Assembly: GCA_003268905.1 (NCBI GenBank)
Contig: QLTU01000008.1
Location: 39,834-103,833, forward strand
Source of the DNA: Acidovorax defluvii
GTDB lineage: Bacteria; Pseudomonadota; Gammaproteobacteria; Burkholderiales; Burkholderiaceae_C
Reading direction: 5' to 3'
DNA: 64,000 nt
Positions 46,743 to 56,535 of this stretch are shown here, piece after piece. The notes beneath the pieces were generated by a model. The model made no database searches, had not been told where the DNA came from, and saw nothing but the letters and a program-made list of their open reading frames with translations. Each line of letters opens with the position of its first letter. Within the stretch, counting starts at the first letter, position 1. Position numbers and translations under genes: made by a program.

Positions 46743-46765
46743 CTACAGCCTGAGACAATCGCCCA

Positions 46766-47428
46766 GTGGAAAACATCATCCAAACTGTTCTGATCTACGC
46801 CCTGCCGGTGCTGTTTGCCATCACCGTGCACGAGGCGGCCCATGGCTATGCGGCGCGCCACTTTGGCGACAACACCGCCTACATGCTGGGGCGCATCACC
46901 CTCAACCCGCTCAAGCACATTGACCCGGTAGGCACCATCCTGATGCCGCTGCTGCTGTACTTTGCCACCTCGGGCGCGTTCCTGTTCGGCTATGCCAAGC
47001 CGGTGCCGGTGAATTTTGGCAACCTGCGCAATCCCAAGCGCCACATGGTGTGGGTGGCGCTGGCGGGGCCGGCATCCAACTTCATCCAGGCCGTGCTGTG
47101 GGCGATCTTGCTGGTGGCCTTGGTGGGCACTGGCGTGGACGAGCGCTTCTTCGTTGAAATGGCGCGCGCCGGGGTGCTGGTCAACCTGGTGATGTGGGCG
47201 TTCAACCTGTTTCCGCTGCCGCCGCTTGATGGCGGGCGCATTCTGGTGGGCCTGCTGCCGTGGAAGCAGGCGCACATGGTCTCGCGCGTGGAGCCCTATG
47301 GTTTCTTCATCGTGCTGGGGCTGGTGGTGGCCGGTGTGCTGGGCTCGCTCTGGCTGCGCCCGCTGATGGCGCTGGGCTATGGCGCCATCAACCTGCTGCT
47401 GACCCCGCTGACCGCCCTGCTCCGCTGA
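46766..47428 (+). CDS. Site-2 protease family (M50) membrane metalloprotease
   Basis: 220 aa, about five membrane helices. Zinc motif HEAAH in FAITVHEAAHGYAARHFGD and third ligand in NLFPLPPLDGGRI, the RseP/SpoIVFB signature; no PDZ domain. GTG start at 46766. The short M50 form next to trpS is a common arrangement in betaproteobacteria. Substrate unknown. Confidence 0.91.
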   Translation: MENIIQTVLIYALPVLFAITVHEAAHGYAARHFGDNTAYMLGRITLNPLKHIDPVGTILMPLLLYFATSGAFLFGYAKPVPVNFGNLRNPKRHMVWVALAGPASNFIQAVLWAILLVALVGTGVDERFFVEMARAGVLVNLVMWAFNLFPLPPLDGGRILVGLLPWKQAHMVSRVEPYGFFIVLGLVVAGVLGSLWLRPLMALGYGAINLLLTPLTALLR

Positions 47429-47457
47429 CCCTTCCCTTTTATTGCTGACACCGTTCC

Positions 47458-48762
47458 ATGAGCACCACGCGTTTTCTCACCGGCATCACCACCACGGGCA
47501 CGCCCCACCTGGGCAACTTTGTGGGCTCCATCCGCCCCTCGGTGGCGGCCAGCCTGCGCCCGGGTGTGCAGAGCTTTTACTTTCTGGCCGACTACCACGC
47601 GCTCATCAAGTGCGAAGACCCGGCACGCATCCAGCGCTCCACGCTGGAGATCGCCGCCAGTTGGCTGGCCGCAGGGCTGGACCCGGAAAAGGTCACCTTC
47701 TACCGCCAGTCCGACATCCCCGAGACCACCGAGCTGACCTGGCTGCTCACCTGCGTGACCGGCAAGGGCTTGCTCAACCGTGCCCACGCCTACAAGGCCG
47801 CGCAGGACAAGAACGCCGCCGCTGGCCGCGAGCCCGACGACGGTGTGACCGCGGGCCTCTTCATGTACCCCGTGCTCATGGGTGCCGACATCCTGATCTT
47901 CAATGCCCACAAGGTGCCCGTGGGCCGCGACCAGATCCAGCACATCGAGATGGCGCGCGACATGGCGGCCAGCTTCAACCACCTGTATGGCGAGCACTTC
48001 ACGCTGCCCGAAGCGGCGATTGACGAGCATGTGGCCACGCTGCCAGGGCTCGATGGCCGCAAGATGAGCAAGAGCTACGACAACACGATCCCCTTGTTCA
48101 GCTCGCGCGATCAGCTCAAAAAGCTGATCGGCGGCATCCTGACCGATTCGCGCGCGCCCGGCGAGCCCAAGGACGTGGAGGGCTCGGCCCTGTTCCAGAT
48201 CTACCAGGCCTTTGCCACGCCCGAAGAAACCGATGCACTGCGCCGGCAATACGCCGAGGGCATTGCCTGGGGCGATGCCAAGCAGTTGCTGTTCGAGCGC
48301 ATCGACCGCGACGTGGCGCCCATGCGCGAGCGCTATGACGACCTGATGGCCCACCCCGAGAAGATCGAGCAGACCCTGCTGGCGGGCGCCGAACGCGCGC
48401 GCCAGATTGCCGCGCCGTTTGTGCGCTCGCTGCGCTCTGCCGTGGGCCTGCGCAGCCTGGCACAGGCCAGTGCAGCCCCCAAGGCCGCCAAAGCGGCCAA
48501 GACCGCCCTGCCCTGCTTCAAGCAATACCGCGAAGCCGACGGCCAGTTCTATTTCAAGTTCGTAGCCGCCGACGGCCGCCTGTTGCTGCAAAGCACGGGC
48601 TTTGCCGCGCCCAAGGATGCGGGCCAGGCCATCGCCCGCCTGCAGCAGCAGGGCGAAAGCGCCCTCGCCGCCCTGGCGGGCCAGCTGGCGCCCATCGAAG
48701 GCGTGCCACCGCAGGACGTGGCCGCCGCCCTGCAGCAACTGACCGACGCCGCCAACGCCTGA
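47458..48762 (+). CDS. trpS: Tryptophanyl-tRNA synthetase with C-terminal extension
   Basis: 434 aa, longer than the E. coli enzyme (334 aa). Class I motifs TGTPHLGN (HIGH-like) and RKMSKSYDNTIPLF. After about residue 335 comes an Ala/Lys-rich linker and an extra domain (FKQYREADGQFYFKFVAADGRLLLQSTGF...), a DUF1508-like/tandem-repeat-type module typical of this enzyme in Comamonadaceae. 29 bp downstream of the M50 gene. Confidence 0.94.
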   Translation: MSTTRFLTGITTTGTPHLGNFVGSIRPSVAASLRPGVQSFYFLADYHALIKCEDPARIQRSTLEIAASWLAAGLDPEKVTFYRQSDIPETTELTWLLTCVTGKGLLNRAHAYKAAQDKNAAAGREPDDGVTAGLFMYPVLMGADILIFNAHKVPVGRDQIQHIEMARDMAASFNHLYGEHFTLPEAAIDEHVATLPGLDGRKMSKSYDNTIPLFSSRDQLKKLIGGILTDSRAPGEPKDVEGSALFQIYQAFATPEETDALRRQYAEGIAWGDAKQLLFERIDRDVAPMRERYDDLMAHPEKIEQTLLAGAERARQIAAPFVRSLRSAVGLRSLAQASAAPKAAKAAKTALPCFKQYREADGQFYFKFVAADGRLLLQSTGFAAPKDAGQAIARLQQQGESALAALAGQLAPIEGVPPQDVAAALQQLTDAANA

Positions 48763-48775
48763 CGGATGGCATAAA

Positions 48776-48832
48776 CGCTATTATTTCAATAGCTATTGGC
48801 GCTTTATAAATAAGCGTTACAGGCCAAAATGA
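48776..48832 (+). repeat. Dispersed AGCGCT palindromic repeat, copy 11
   Basis: AATAGCTATTGGCGCTTTAT then AAATAAGCGTTACAGGCCAA, ending AAATGACC. Downstream of trpS. Confidence 0.8.
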
Positions 48833-48988
48833 CCATGAAATGGCTCCCGCTTCCCGGGGGCCATTTTTGCTTTCGCCACGTCGCCACCGCTGCCACAATG
48901 GCCTGCAAGTGCTGCGGCCCTACCCACTTCATACGGTGTCACACGGGTTCACACGGCTTCATTGTTTTGCACGCTACCGGGGCACGCC

Positions 48989-49999
48989 ATGGCATCTCGC
49001 ACCTTCGCGCTGCTCTTTGCGCTGACGCCGCTGGCCTGCGCCCTGGCTGCACCGCCTGCGGATCAGAGCCCGCAAGTCTGGACCAACTCGCTCGGCATGG
49101 CCTTTGTGAAGGTGCCGGCAGGCCGCTTCTGGATGGGCAGCGCTGAATCCCCCGGTGCGCTGGCCCAGGTTTTCCCCCAACTGGAGCGCAAGCGCTTCAC
49201 CGAGCTCACCGATGAGGCCCCGGTGCACCGGGTGCGCATCCGCCGGGCCTTTTACCTGGGGCAGCACGAGGTGACCGCGGGGCAGTTTCGCCGCTTCGTC
49301 GAAGCCTCGGGCTATCGCCCGGAATCCGAGGCCGACGGCACCGGGGGCTATGGCTACAACCCCGATTACGACCCCGCCACCACGGCGCGCGGCGATGCGT
49401 TTGAAGGCCGCAACCCGCGCTACTCCTGGCGCAACCCCGGGTTTGCGCAAGGCGACGACCACCCCGTGGTCAACGTCACCTGGAACGACGCCCAGGCCCT
49501 GGCCGCCTGGCTCAGCCGCACCGAGGGCCAGCGCTACCGCCTGCCCACCGAGGCGGAATGGGAATACGCCTGCCGCGCCGGCAGCCGCACGCGCTACCCG
49601 CACGGCGATGCGCCCGAGACTCTGGTGCGCCATGCCAACCTGTTCGACCAGGCCGCCGCGCCCTACTGGCCACGCTGGCGGCAGAACGCCCTGCCCGCGA
49701 GCGACGGCCACGCCTTCACCGCGCCCGTGGGCAGCCTGCAGGCCAACGCCTTCGGACTGCACGACATGCTGGGCAACGCCTGGGAATGGGTGTCGGACTG
49801 GCATGGCGACCGCTACTACGCCCAGTCCCCCCGCACCGACCCGCAAGGCCCTGCCGATGGCAGCGTGCGGGTGCGCCGGGGCGGGTCGTGGCACACCTGG
49901 GCGTTTTATGCCCGTTGCAGCTATCGCAACTGGAACAGCCCTGAGACACGCTACACCCTGGTGGGCATGCGGCTGGTGCGCGAGATTCCCGGGCGCTGA
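48989..49999 (+). CDS. Secreted formylglycine-generating-enzyme-like (SUMF1) protein
   Basis: 336 aa with a signal peptide (MASRTFALLFALTPLACALA, then APPA). SUMF1/EgtB-type fold: VKVPAGRFWMGSAESPG, VTAGQFRRFVEASGY, HPVVNVTWNDAQALAAWLS, RLPTEAEWEYACRAGS, GLHDMLGNAWEWVSDWHG, RRGGSWHTWAFYARCSYR. The conserved C-terminal Cys of true formylglycine enzymes is partly present (one Cys visible near CSYRNW). No sulfatase gene is nearby, so its role, probably periplasmic, is open. Confidence 0.87.
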   Translation: MASRTFALLFALTPLACALAAPPADQSPQVWTNSLGMAFVKVPAGRFWMGSAESPGALAQVFPQLERKRFTELTDEAPVHRVRIRRAFYLGQHEVTAGQFRRFVEASGYRPESEADGTGGYGYNPDYDPATTARGDAFEGRNPRYSWRNPGFAQGDDHPVVNVTWNDAQALAAWLSRTEGQRYRLPTEAEWEYACRAGSRTRYPHGDAPETLVRHANLFDQAAAPYWPRWRQNALPASDGHAFTAPVGSLQANAFGLHDMLGNAWEWVSDWHGDRYYAQSPRTDPQGPADGSVRVRRGGSWHTWAFYARCSYRNWNSPETRYTLVGMRLVREIPGR

Positions 50000-50092
50000 G
50001 CGTTTGCACCCACAGCGCGCGGCCACTGCGCGGGTCTGCAGCGTCATTCACATGACACCTGTGGCAGCGCAGCGCAGGCGACAATTGCCCGC

Positions 50093-50536
50093 ATGCCTTG
50101 GGACCATCCACAGCCTTTCACCCTGCCCGCCACACCGCAGGCACACGACATTGACGGCCTGAACCACACCAACAACGCCGTGTACGTGCAGTGGTGCGAA
50201 AGGGTCGCCTGGGCACATTCGCAGGCCCTGGGCCTGGACCTGCACGACTACCACCGCCTGAACCGCGCCATGGCCATCCGCCGCAGCGAATACGACTACC
50301 TGCTGCCTTCGGTGCGGGGTGACGCGCTCACCCTGGGCACCTGGCTGGTGGCCAGCGACGGCAAGCTGACCATGGAGCGGCGCTTCCAGCTCATCCGCAA
50401 CAGCGACCAGGCCACCCTTTTGCGCGGCCGCTGGGACCTGGTGTGCATCGAGCTGGGCAGCGGCAAGCCGCGGCGCATGCCCGAGGAGTTCTGCCGCATC
50501 TACCTGCCCGCCCTGACAGCACAGCCGGGCGGCTGA
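50093..50536 (+). CDS. 4HBT/YbgC-family acyl-CoA thioesterase
   Basis: 147-aa hotdog-fold protein. DIDGLNHTNNAVYVQWCERVAW contains the Asp-x-x-Gly-x-x-Asn-His substitute for the usual DxxGHxN catalytic loop. Later IRRSEYDYLLPSVRGDALTLGTWL. Hydrolyses acyl-CoA thioesters; chain preference unknown. Monocistronic, 105 bp before the next gene. Confidence 0.85.
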   Translation: MPWDHPQPFTLPATPQAHDIDGLNHTNNAVYVQWCERVAWAHSQALGLDLHDYHRLNRAMAIRRSEYDYLLPSVRGDALTLGTWLVASDGKLTMERRFQLIRNSDQATLLRGRWDLVCIELGSGKPRRMPEEFCRIYLPALTAQPGG

Positions 50537-50640
50537 ACGCCCCGCTCCACCGCCTCCGCCCGCAAGCTCTGCGGGGCTGTCATCACCCTGCCATTCGCGC
50601 AGGCGCCAATACACCACCTGTGTTTGCGGAGAACTTCGTG

Positions 50641-52590
50641 ATGCTCAAGGAAAAAGCGGTGGCATCCCTGGGACAGCCCTCGCTGCTGATGCCCGCGTGG
50701 ATCAAAGCTGCCCTGGCTGCCAACGACCGGCTCAAGCTGTACCTCACCCTTCTGCAATCGGCGGCGCAGCATGCGTCCACGCCCGATGGGCCGGTGGGAC
50801 GCTGGGAGACGGACATCGCGCACGCCGGGCTGCAAGACGCCCCCTGGGCCCAGGAAATGCTCAGCGGCGCCTACTACGACGACGACCTGCTGATCCTGCC
50901 CCACATGGAAAACCTGCTGGAGGCGCTGTCAAACGACCTCGCAACCATGGCCCGCCCCCTGTGCGACGCCGGGCAGGCCAGCGCAGACGCGCTGACCGTG
51001 CGGCGAGACCACTGGCTGCGCCAGCTCCATGCCCTGGCCGACGACGAGGGCCTGCGCCGCGCCGCGCTGGCCGAACTGACCCACGGCGACCGCCAGCGCG
51101 GCGACAGCCTGCACCTGCTGGTCATGGACCTGCACAAGCAGATCAATGCGCTGTCGGGCGAAATGGCCACCGAAGACGTGGACGGCGCCCACACCTGGCA
51201 GGTGCAGGACGATGACCGCCCGCTGATCCGCGCCTTCATGCGCGGCCTGCACCGCACCGCCGATCTGAAGTTTTCGCACCCCGGGCTCGACACCGCCGTC
51301 ACACGCGACGGCCCACGCCTGCTGATCCAGAACGACATCGGCACCAACGACGTCCACGTGCTGGTCATCGAGGTGCAGGACAGCACGATCTCGCTCACCT
51401 ACTCCGACCTGCACCCCGGCCGTTTCGGGTTTTTCCGGCAAATGCTTAAAGACATGGGCTTTGGCTGGGAGGTGTTCGACCCCCGGGTTTCCGAAGGGCT
51501 CAACGCCGGCAAGCCCTACCTTGTGGGGCAGGCGCGGCTGCAGGCGCAAAGCAATGCCGAGTTGCAGACCGGCCTGGAGAACGTGGCATCACGCATCGTC
51601 TTCGTGATCGACTGGAACCGGGCCCGCAAGCGTCTGCAGCATTTCGTCAGCAAACCCCGGGCGCACCAGCTGCTCGCGCAGGCCGCACAAAACGACTGGG
51701 GCCACATGGCCTGGCTGCTGGCCGGCGCCGAGCGCCTGGTTTACAACGCCATGCAGGCCGTGGACAGCGAAGCCTTCCGCGTGGGCGACCGGCTCGACGA
51801 CGTGCTGGGCGAAGCCGCCGCCAGCGCCTACCTGCTGGAGCTGTTGCGCATCTCCAGCATGGTGCTGCGCCAGCAGCAGCCCGTGTCGCTGGTGGCCGAC
51901 GAGGCGCACCTGCTGCTGGCCCGCGTGCTGCGCCAGCGCACCTTTGAATTCGACCTGCTGGCCGAGCACGCCGCCTACACGCACGCGCTGGCCGATGGCC
52001 TGTGCGATGCACTGGAAAACCCTGTCGATGCCGCCCATGCCCAGGCGCAGGTGCTGCGCGCCAAAAACTGGGAGCGCCAGGCAGACCACCTGCTCATGGA
52101 TGCCCGCCAGCGGGCCGAGCGGCGTGCGCGCTGGCTGCCGGTGGTGGACTTTCTGACCAAAGCCGATGACGTGGCCGACGCGCTCGAAGAAGCCACCTTC
52201 ATGCACTCGCTCACACGCATCCATCCCGCCCCCGGGCTGCCCGCCGAAGTGCGCGCAGCGCTGTGCCAGCTGGCGGCCACGACACTGGCCGCCATCCAGG
52301 ACCAGGTCAAGGCCATCGAAATCGCCCGCCAGGCCAGCCAGCGCGCCGACGGCCCCGACAGCGAGCTGTTCCTGCAGACCCTGTGGCGCATGCTGCGCGC
52401 CGAGCGCCAGTGCGACGAACTGTTTCGCCAGGCGCGCACCGCCATGGTCAAAAACCTGCGCAACGCCCCGGTGGACCTGATGTTGGCCAACGACCTGGCC
52501 GCCACGCTGGAAAACGCCACCGACAACCTGCTGCGGGCCGGCTATGCACTGCGCCAGATGGTGCTCAACAAAACGGGAATGTCGGCATGA
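50641..52590 (+). CDS. Unknown 649-aa protein paired with a PPDK-like enzyme
   Basis: Not recognised as a named family. Mostly helical. A central region (about 210-330) contains LLIQNDIGTNDVHVLVIEVQ and SDLHPGRFGFFRQMLKDMGF, an alpha/beta-looking segment followed by VFVIDWNRARKRLQ. The C-terminal part (about 470-540) with NWERQADHLLMDARQRAERR and DFLTKADDVADALEEATFM resembles the DUF47/PhoU helix pairs. No signal peptide or membrane helix. GTG at 50638 or ATG at 50641, with GGAG upstream. Its stop overlaps the start of the PPDK-like gene (ATGA), so the products are made together and probably interact. Confidence 0.8.
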   Translation: MLKEKAVASLGQPSLLMPAWIKAALAANDRLKLYLTLLQSAAQHASTPDGPVGRWETDIAHAGLQDAPWAQEMLSGAYYDDDLLILPHMENLLEALSNDLATMARPLCDAGQASADALTVRRDHWLRQLHALADDEGLRRAALAELTHGDRQRGDSLHLLVMDLHKQINALSGEMATEDVDGAHTWQVQDDDRPLIRAFMRGLHRTADLKFSHPGLDTAVTRDGPRLLIQNDIGTNDVHVLVIEVQDSTISLTYSDLHPGRFGFFRQMLKDMGFGWEVFDPRVSEGLNAGKPYLVGQARLQAQSNAELQTGLENVASRIVFVIDWNRARKRLQHFVSKPRAHQLLAQAAQNDWGHMAWLLAGAERLVYNAMQAVDSEAFRVGDRLDDVLGEAAASAYLLELLRISSMVLRQQQPVSLVADEAHLLLARVLRQRTFEFDLLAEHAAYTHALADGLCDALENPVDAAHAQAQVLRAKNWERQADHLLMDARQRAERRARWLPVVDFLTKADDVADALEEATFMHSLTRIHPAPGLPAEVRAALCQLAATTLAAIQDQVKAIEIARQASQRADGPDSELFLQTLWRMLRAERQCDELFRQARTAMVKNLRNAPVDLMLANDLAATLENATDNLLRAGYALRQMVLNKTGMSA

Positions 52591-54218
52591 AATCCAGCTC
52601 CAGTCTGCCCAAGCATCTGTACCTTGTGCGCACACCCGCAAGCCAGCACCTGCACAAGCCCTCGCCGGAGACCATGGGTGCCAAAGGCTACAACCTGCAC
52701 CGCATGACCCAGGCCGGGCTCAACGTCCCGGTGGCACTGGTCATCGGAACGCACTACACCCACGCCCCGCAGGATTGTTATTTGCCAGTGTTTTCCGTGG
52801 GTCTGCACGCGCTGGAGGAAAGCACCGACCTGCTGTTTGGCGACGACCGCAACCCGCTCATCCTGTCGGTGCGCTCGGGCGCCCCGGTGTCGATGCCGGG
52901 CATGCTCGAAACCCTGCTCAACATCGGGCTGAGCGACCACACCCTGCCCGGCCTGGTGCGCCAGACCGGCAACCCGCGCATGGCCTGGGACGCCTACCGG
53001 CGCCTGGTGGCCAGCTACGGCGAAGTGGTGGCCGGGCTGCCTGCCAGCCTTTTCGAGGCCGAAATCGACCGCGTCACCCAGGGCCAGGATGAGCGGCTGC
53101 TCGATTTCAGCCAGCTGCGCCAGCTCACGCGCAGTTTTCTCGGCCTTTACGAAACCCATGCCGGCCGGCCGTTCCCGCAAGACGCGCGCGAGCAGCTCTC
53201 GGGGGCCATCGAGGCGGTATTTGCCTCATGGAACGCCGACAAGGCGGTGCAATACCGGCGCATCCACCAGATCGACCATGACATGGGCACCGCCGTAATC
53301 CTGCAGCGCATGGTGTTTGGCAACACCGGCGGGCATTCGGGCGCTGGCGTGGGCTTCACGCGCGACCCGGGCACGGGCGAGCCCCGTCTGTGGGTGGATT
53401 TTCTGGCCAACGCGCAGGGCGAAGACGTGGTCTCGGGCCGGCGCAACGCCCATGGCCACGCCACCCTGGCGGCCGTGGCGCCCGATGCCTGGAAGCAACT
53501 GCAGGCCTCGGCGCAGGCGCTGGAGCAGCATTTCGGAGACATGCAGGATTTCGAATTCACCGTGCAGGACGGTGTGCTGCACATGCTGCAAACGCGCTCG
53601 GCAAAACGCACCCCGCTGGCCGCCGCACGCATCGCCCTCGACCTGCTGGACGAAGGGCTGATCGACAGCGCCGAGGCCTTGCACCGCACCCAGGCCATCG
53701 ACGCCGCCGCGCTGGGCACCGTGCGCATGGTTGCCAGCGACGACCCCGACAACGCACCCGCCCCGCTGGCCCAGGCCAACCCGGCGTGCTCAGGCGTGGT
53801 GTCGGGCGCGATTGCGCTCGATGCGCAGGCGGTGGAACGCCTGGCGCAGCAGGGCCTGCCCGCCATCCTGGTACGCCAGGACGCCGAAACCAGCGACATC
53901 GCCGCCATGCAGGGCGCGCAGGGCCTGCTCACCCAGCGCGGGGCCCGCACCTCGCACGCCGCCGTGGTGGCACGGCAGATGGGCAAAACCTGCCTGGTCG
54001 GCTGCACCGCGCTGCACATCGACGAGGCCGCCCGCACCGTACAGATCGGCAGCCAGACCCTGGCCGAAAACGAGGTGATCACGCTCGACGGCAACGACGG
54101 TGCCATCTATGCCGGGCAAGCCACCAGCGCGCTCGTGCCCGACACCGCCCTGCGCGCGCGGCTGGAAGAGCTGCGCAGCCAGCACCATGGCAAGGGTGCG
54201 CGCCACCACAAACACTGA
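52587..54218 (+). CDS. Pyruvate phosphate dikinase homologue lacking the PEP domain
   Basis: 543 aa versus about 870-890 for complete PPDK. N-terminal ATP-grasp part: ETMGAKGYNLHRMTQAGLNVP, SVRSGAPVSMPGMLETLLNIGL, RMAWDAYRRLVASYGEVV, QRMVFGNTGGHSGAGVGFTRDP. Swivelling phosphohistidine domain: GLLTQRGARTSHAAVVARQM with catalytic His457. The sequence ends 87 codons later, so the TIM-barrel PEP/pyruvate domain is absent, with no trace downstream. Could pass phosphate from ATP, via His457, to another protein or small molecule. Coupled to the upstream 649-aa gene. Confidence 0.88.
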   Translation: MKSSSSLPKHLYLVRTPASQHLHKPSPETMGAKGYNLHRMTQAGLNVPVALVIGTHYTHAPQDCYLPVFSVGLHALEESTDLLFGDDRNPLILSVRSGAPVSMPGMLETLLNIGLSDHTLPGLVRQTGNPRMAWDAYRRLVASYGEVVAGLPASLFEAEIDRVTQGQDERLLDFSQLRQLTRSFLGLYETHAGRPFPQDAREQLSGAIEAVFASWNADKAVQYRRIHQIDHDMGTAVILQRMVFGNTGGHSGAGVGFTRDPGTGEPRLWVDFLANAQGEDVVSGRRNAHGHATLAAVAPDAWKQLQASAQALEQHFGDMQDFEFTVQDGVLHMLQTRSAKRTPLAAARIALDLLDEGLIDSAEALHRTQAIDAAALGTVRMVASDDPDNAPAPLAQANPACSGVVSGAIALDAQAVERLAQQGLPAILVRQDAETSDIAAMQGAQGLLTQRGARTSHAAVVARQMGKTCLVGCTALHIDEAARTVQIGSQTLAENEVITLDGNDGAIYAGQATSALVPDTALRARLEELRSQHHGKGARHHKH

Positions 54219-54515
54219 CCGCACCGATCAGGCCCTTGGGATGGCCTGCATAACCCTCGCGAGTCGGTGGTGGTGCGGATCGGGATGGGCCACCAGGCGT
54301 CTTTTTGCGGCCAATAGCTCGGCTATTGGCAAGAAAAGCAATGCAGGGGACCGCCCGAGGCCGCGCTAGCACAGACCGCAGGGAGCTATGCTGGGCATCC
54401 CTTGGGCGTTTGAAACAGGCACTGGCCTCAGCCAGTGTCGTGATTGCCTGCTTCGCTGCGGCGTGGCCCGGTCATGTGCAGGAGCACGACACCAAAAAGC
54501 CATTGGCAACTGATT
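54219..54515. other. Degraded intergenic DNA after the PPDK-like gene
   Basis: No intact gene. An inverted repeat CCAATAGC/GCTATTGG (54312-54330) could end the upstream transcript. Confidence 0.5.
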
Positions 54516-54688
54516 TCAGCCCGTAGGGCTGGAAATGCTCTGCGGGCTATCGCCTTGCCGTTGCGAAATCGAAAGCCGGTTGCGCCCTCCATGCTTGGCT
54601 TCGTACAGGGCTTCGTCGGCGCGGGCGATGAGTTGCTCCATCGTTTCGTCGGGCTTGAGCGTAGCCAGGCCCAGCGACAGCGTGCGAT
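54516..54688 (-). pseudogene. GGDEF diguanylate cyclase C-terminal fragment
   Basis: Minus-strand reading TLSLGLATLKPDETMEQLIA then RADEALYEAKHGGRNRLSIS is the end of a GGDEF domain. The active-site half is missing; the fragment is fused at 54688 to phage-like DNA of the opposite orientation. Confidence 0.75.
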
Positions 54689-54913
54689 GCCCTGGTGCTG
54701 CGTGACGGGCCTATCACGAGCGATGGCGCGATTAACCCCGCTGCGAAGCTATCGAACCAGTACGCGGCGACGATGGCCGCGCTATCGGGCAAGCTGCGAT
54801 TGTGCAAAAGCGCCACGACACGACCAGAAAGCGCCGGGCTTAAAAAGGCTCTGCACAGTGGCGTGAAGCCGTGGGAAACGAACCCTGAGATGAGGGAGTA
54901 TTTCAATGACTGA
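54686..54913 (+). pseudogene. P27-type phage terminase small-subunit fragment
   Basis: Reads DGPITSDGAINPAAKLSNQY and MAALSGKLRLCKSATTRPES, similar to the C-terminal part of P27-family terminase small subunits. The N-terminal half is missing. It ends overlapping the next small ORF. Confidence 0.5.
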
Positions 54914-55058
54914 CGACCAGTACAAAAACATCATGCAGGCCCTGGCCCGGCTTGTGCAAGAGAGTGCGCAACTCAAGCAATTGATGCTTGATGTGGTGGG
55001 CGACATTGGCGACCTGCAAGCCCGCATCGAAACTGTGAACATGCGGTTCGACGAGTAG
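54906..55058 (+). CDS. Small hypothetical protein of phage-like region
   Basis: 50 aa, MTDDQYKNIMQALARLVQES then AQLKQLMLDVVGDIGDLQAR, amphipathic and probably coiled coil. ATG overlaps the end of the terminase remnant. No family recognised. Confidence 0.45.
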   Translation: MTDDQYKNIMQALARLVQESAQLKQLMLDVVGDIGDLQARIETVNMRFDE

Positions 55059-55167
55059 GGGCTTTTTCTTTGCCGCAAGGACTTCACCCGTCCGAGCGAG
55101 TGGCGACCGGCCTGCACTGAAACCACCCAGCCCGATCATGTCCCGAAACTTTGGGGCATGTTCGCAG

Positions 55168-55283
55168 GGGCCACCCAGCCCGCCCCGAGCGGGTTTTTTC
55201 TTGCCTGCGGTGTCCTGAAATTGAATGACACCCCCCCCGTAGGAGCCACCCAGCCCGCGCCGTGCGGGTTTTTTCTTGCCTGC
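55168..55283 (+). repeat. Two copies of a phage-type terminator unit
   Basis: Near-identical units (CCACCCAGCCCGC...GCGGGTTTTTTCTTGCCTGC) at about 55171-55208 and 55247-55283; a shortened third (CCACCCAGCCCGATCATG) begins near 55123. Each full unit contains a rho-independent terminator on the plus strand (55179-55199 and 55254-55274). Confidence 0.8.
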
Positions 55284-55299
55284 CGTGGGTGCGTCCTGC

Positions 55300-55496
55300 A
55301 CAAGGCATTCACCGTGTCCGAGCGCGTGGCGATTGCGGAGGCGGTGGCGGAGAGGTTGGGCAAGCGGCAGGGCGGCGACCGCAAGACAGATCAAAGTGGA
55401 AATATTTCCACCTTGATCGACCACGGAAAAACCCGCGACCTAGCCGCCGCCAAAGCAGGCCTGGGCAGCGGCAAGACGCTGGAGGCTGCGATGTAG
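55300..55496 (+). pseudogene. ParB-like nuclease/DNA-methylase fragment
   Basis: HKAFTVSERVAIAEAVAERL followed by GKTRDLAAAKAGLGSGKTLE matches the segment found after the ParB N-terminal domain in phage and plasmid ParB-like proteins. The N-terminal nuclease part is missing. Confidence 0.55.
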
Positions 55497-55499
55497 GTT

Positions 55500-55652
55500 A
55501 TGTCGCTTTTGAAGGTTTGCCCCGGCGCAACGCTGGGAAGTGTCACGAACAAGAAAACGATGCGGGCGGGCATATTCGACCGCATGAATCGCAATCTGCT
55601 GCGGGGGACGCTGCGGGGGATGATCGGCCAGAAAAGAAAAAACCCTAAGTGA
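55500..55652 (+). CDS. Small hypothetical ORF
   Basis: 50 aa, basic (MSLLKVCPGATLGSVTNKKT...RGMIGQKRKNPK). No family or ribosome-binding site recognised. Overlaps the tRNA-Ser terminator on the other strand, so it may not be a gene. Confidence 0.25.
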   Translation: MSLLKVCPGATLGSVTNKKTMRAGIFDRMNRNLLRGTLRGMIGQKRKNPK

Positions 55653-55667
55653 ATCAATCACTTAGGG
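55637..55667 (-). terminator. tRNA-Ser terminator
   Basis: CCCTAAGTGA/TCACTTAGGG with a 5-nt loop, then a T-rich tail on the minus strand, just after the tRNA 3' end. Confidence 0.9.
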
Positions 55668-55672
55668 AATGT

Positions 55673-56524
<852 letters not shown>

Positions 56525-56535
56525 CTGACGTGGGC

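Noticed and set aside
55084..55384. Minus-strand ORFs with repeated KKPAR-like motifs
   Set aside because: These are translations of the duplicated terminator units on the wrong strand.
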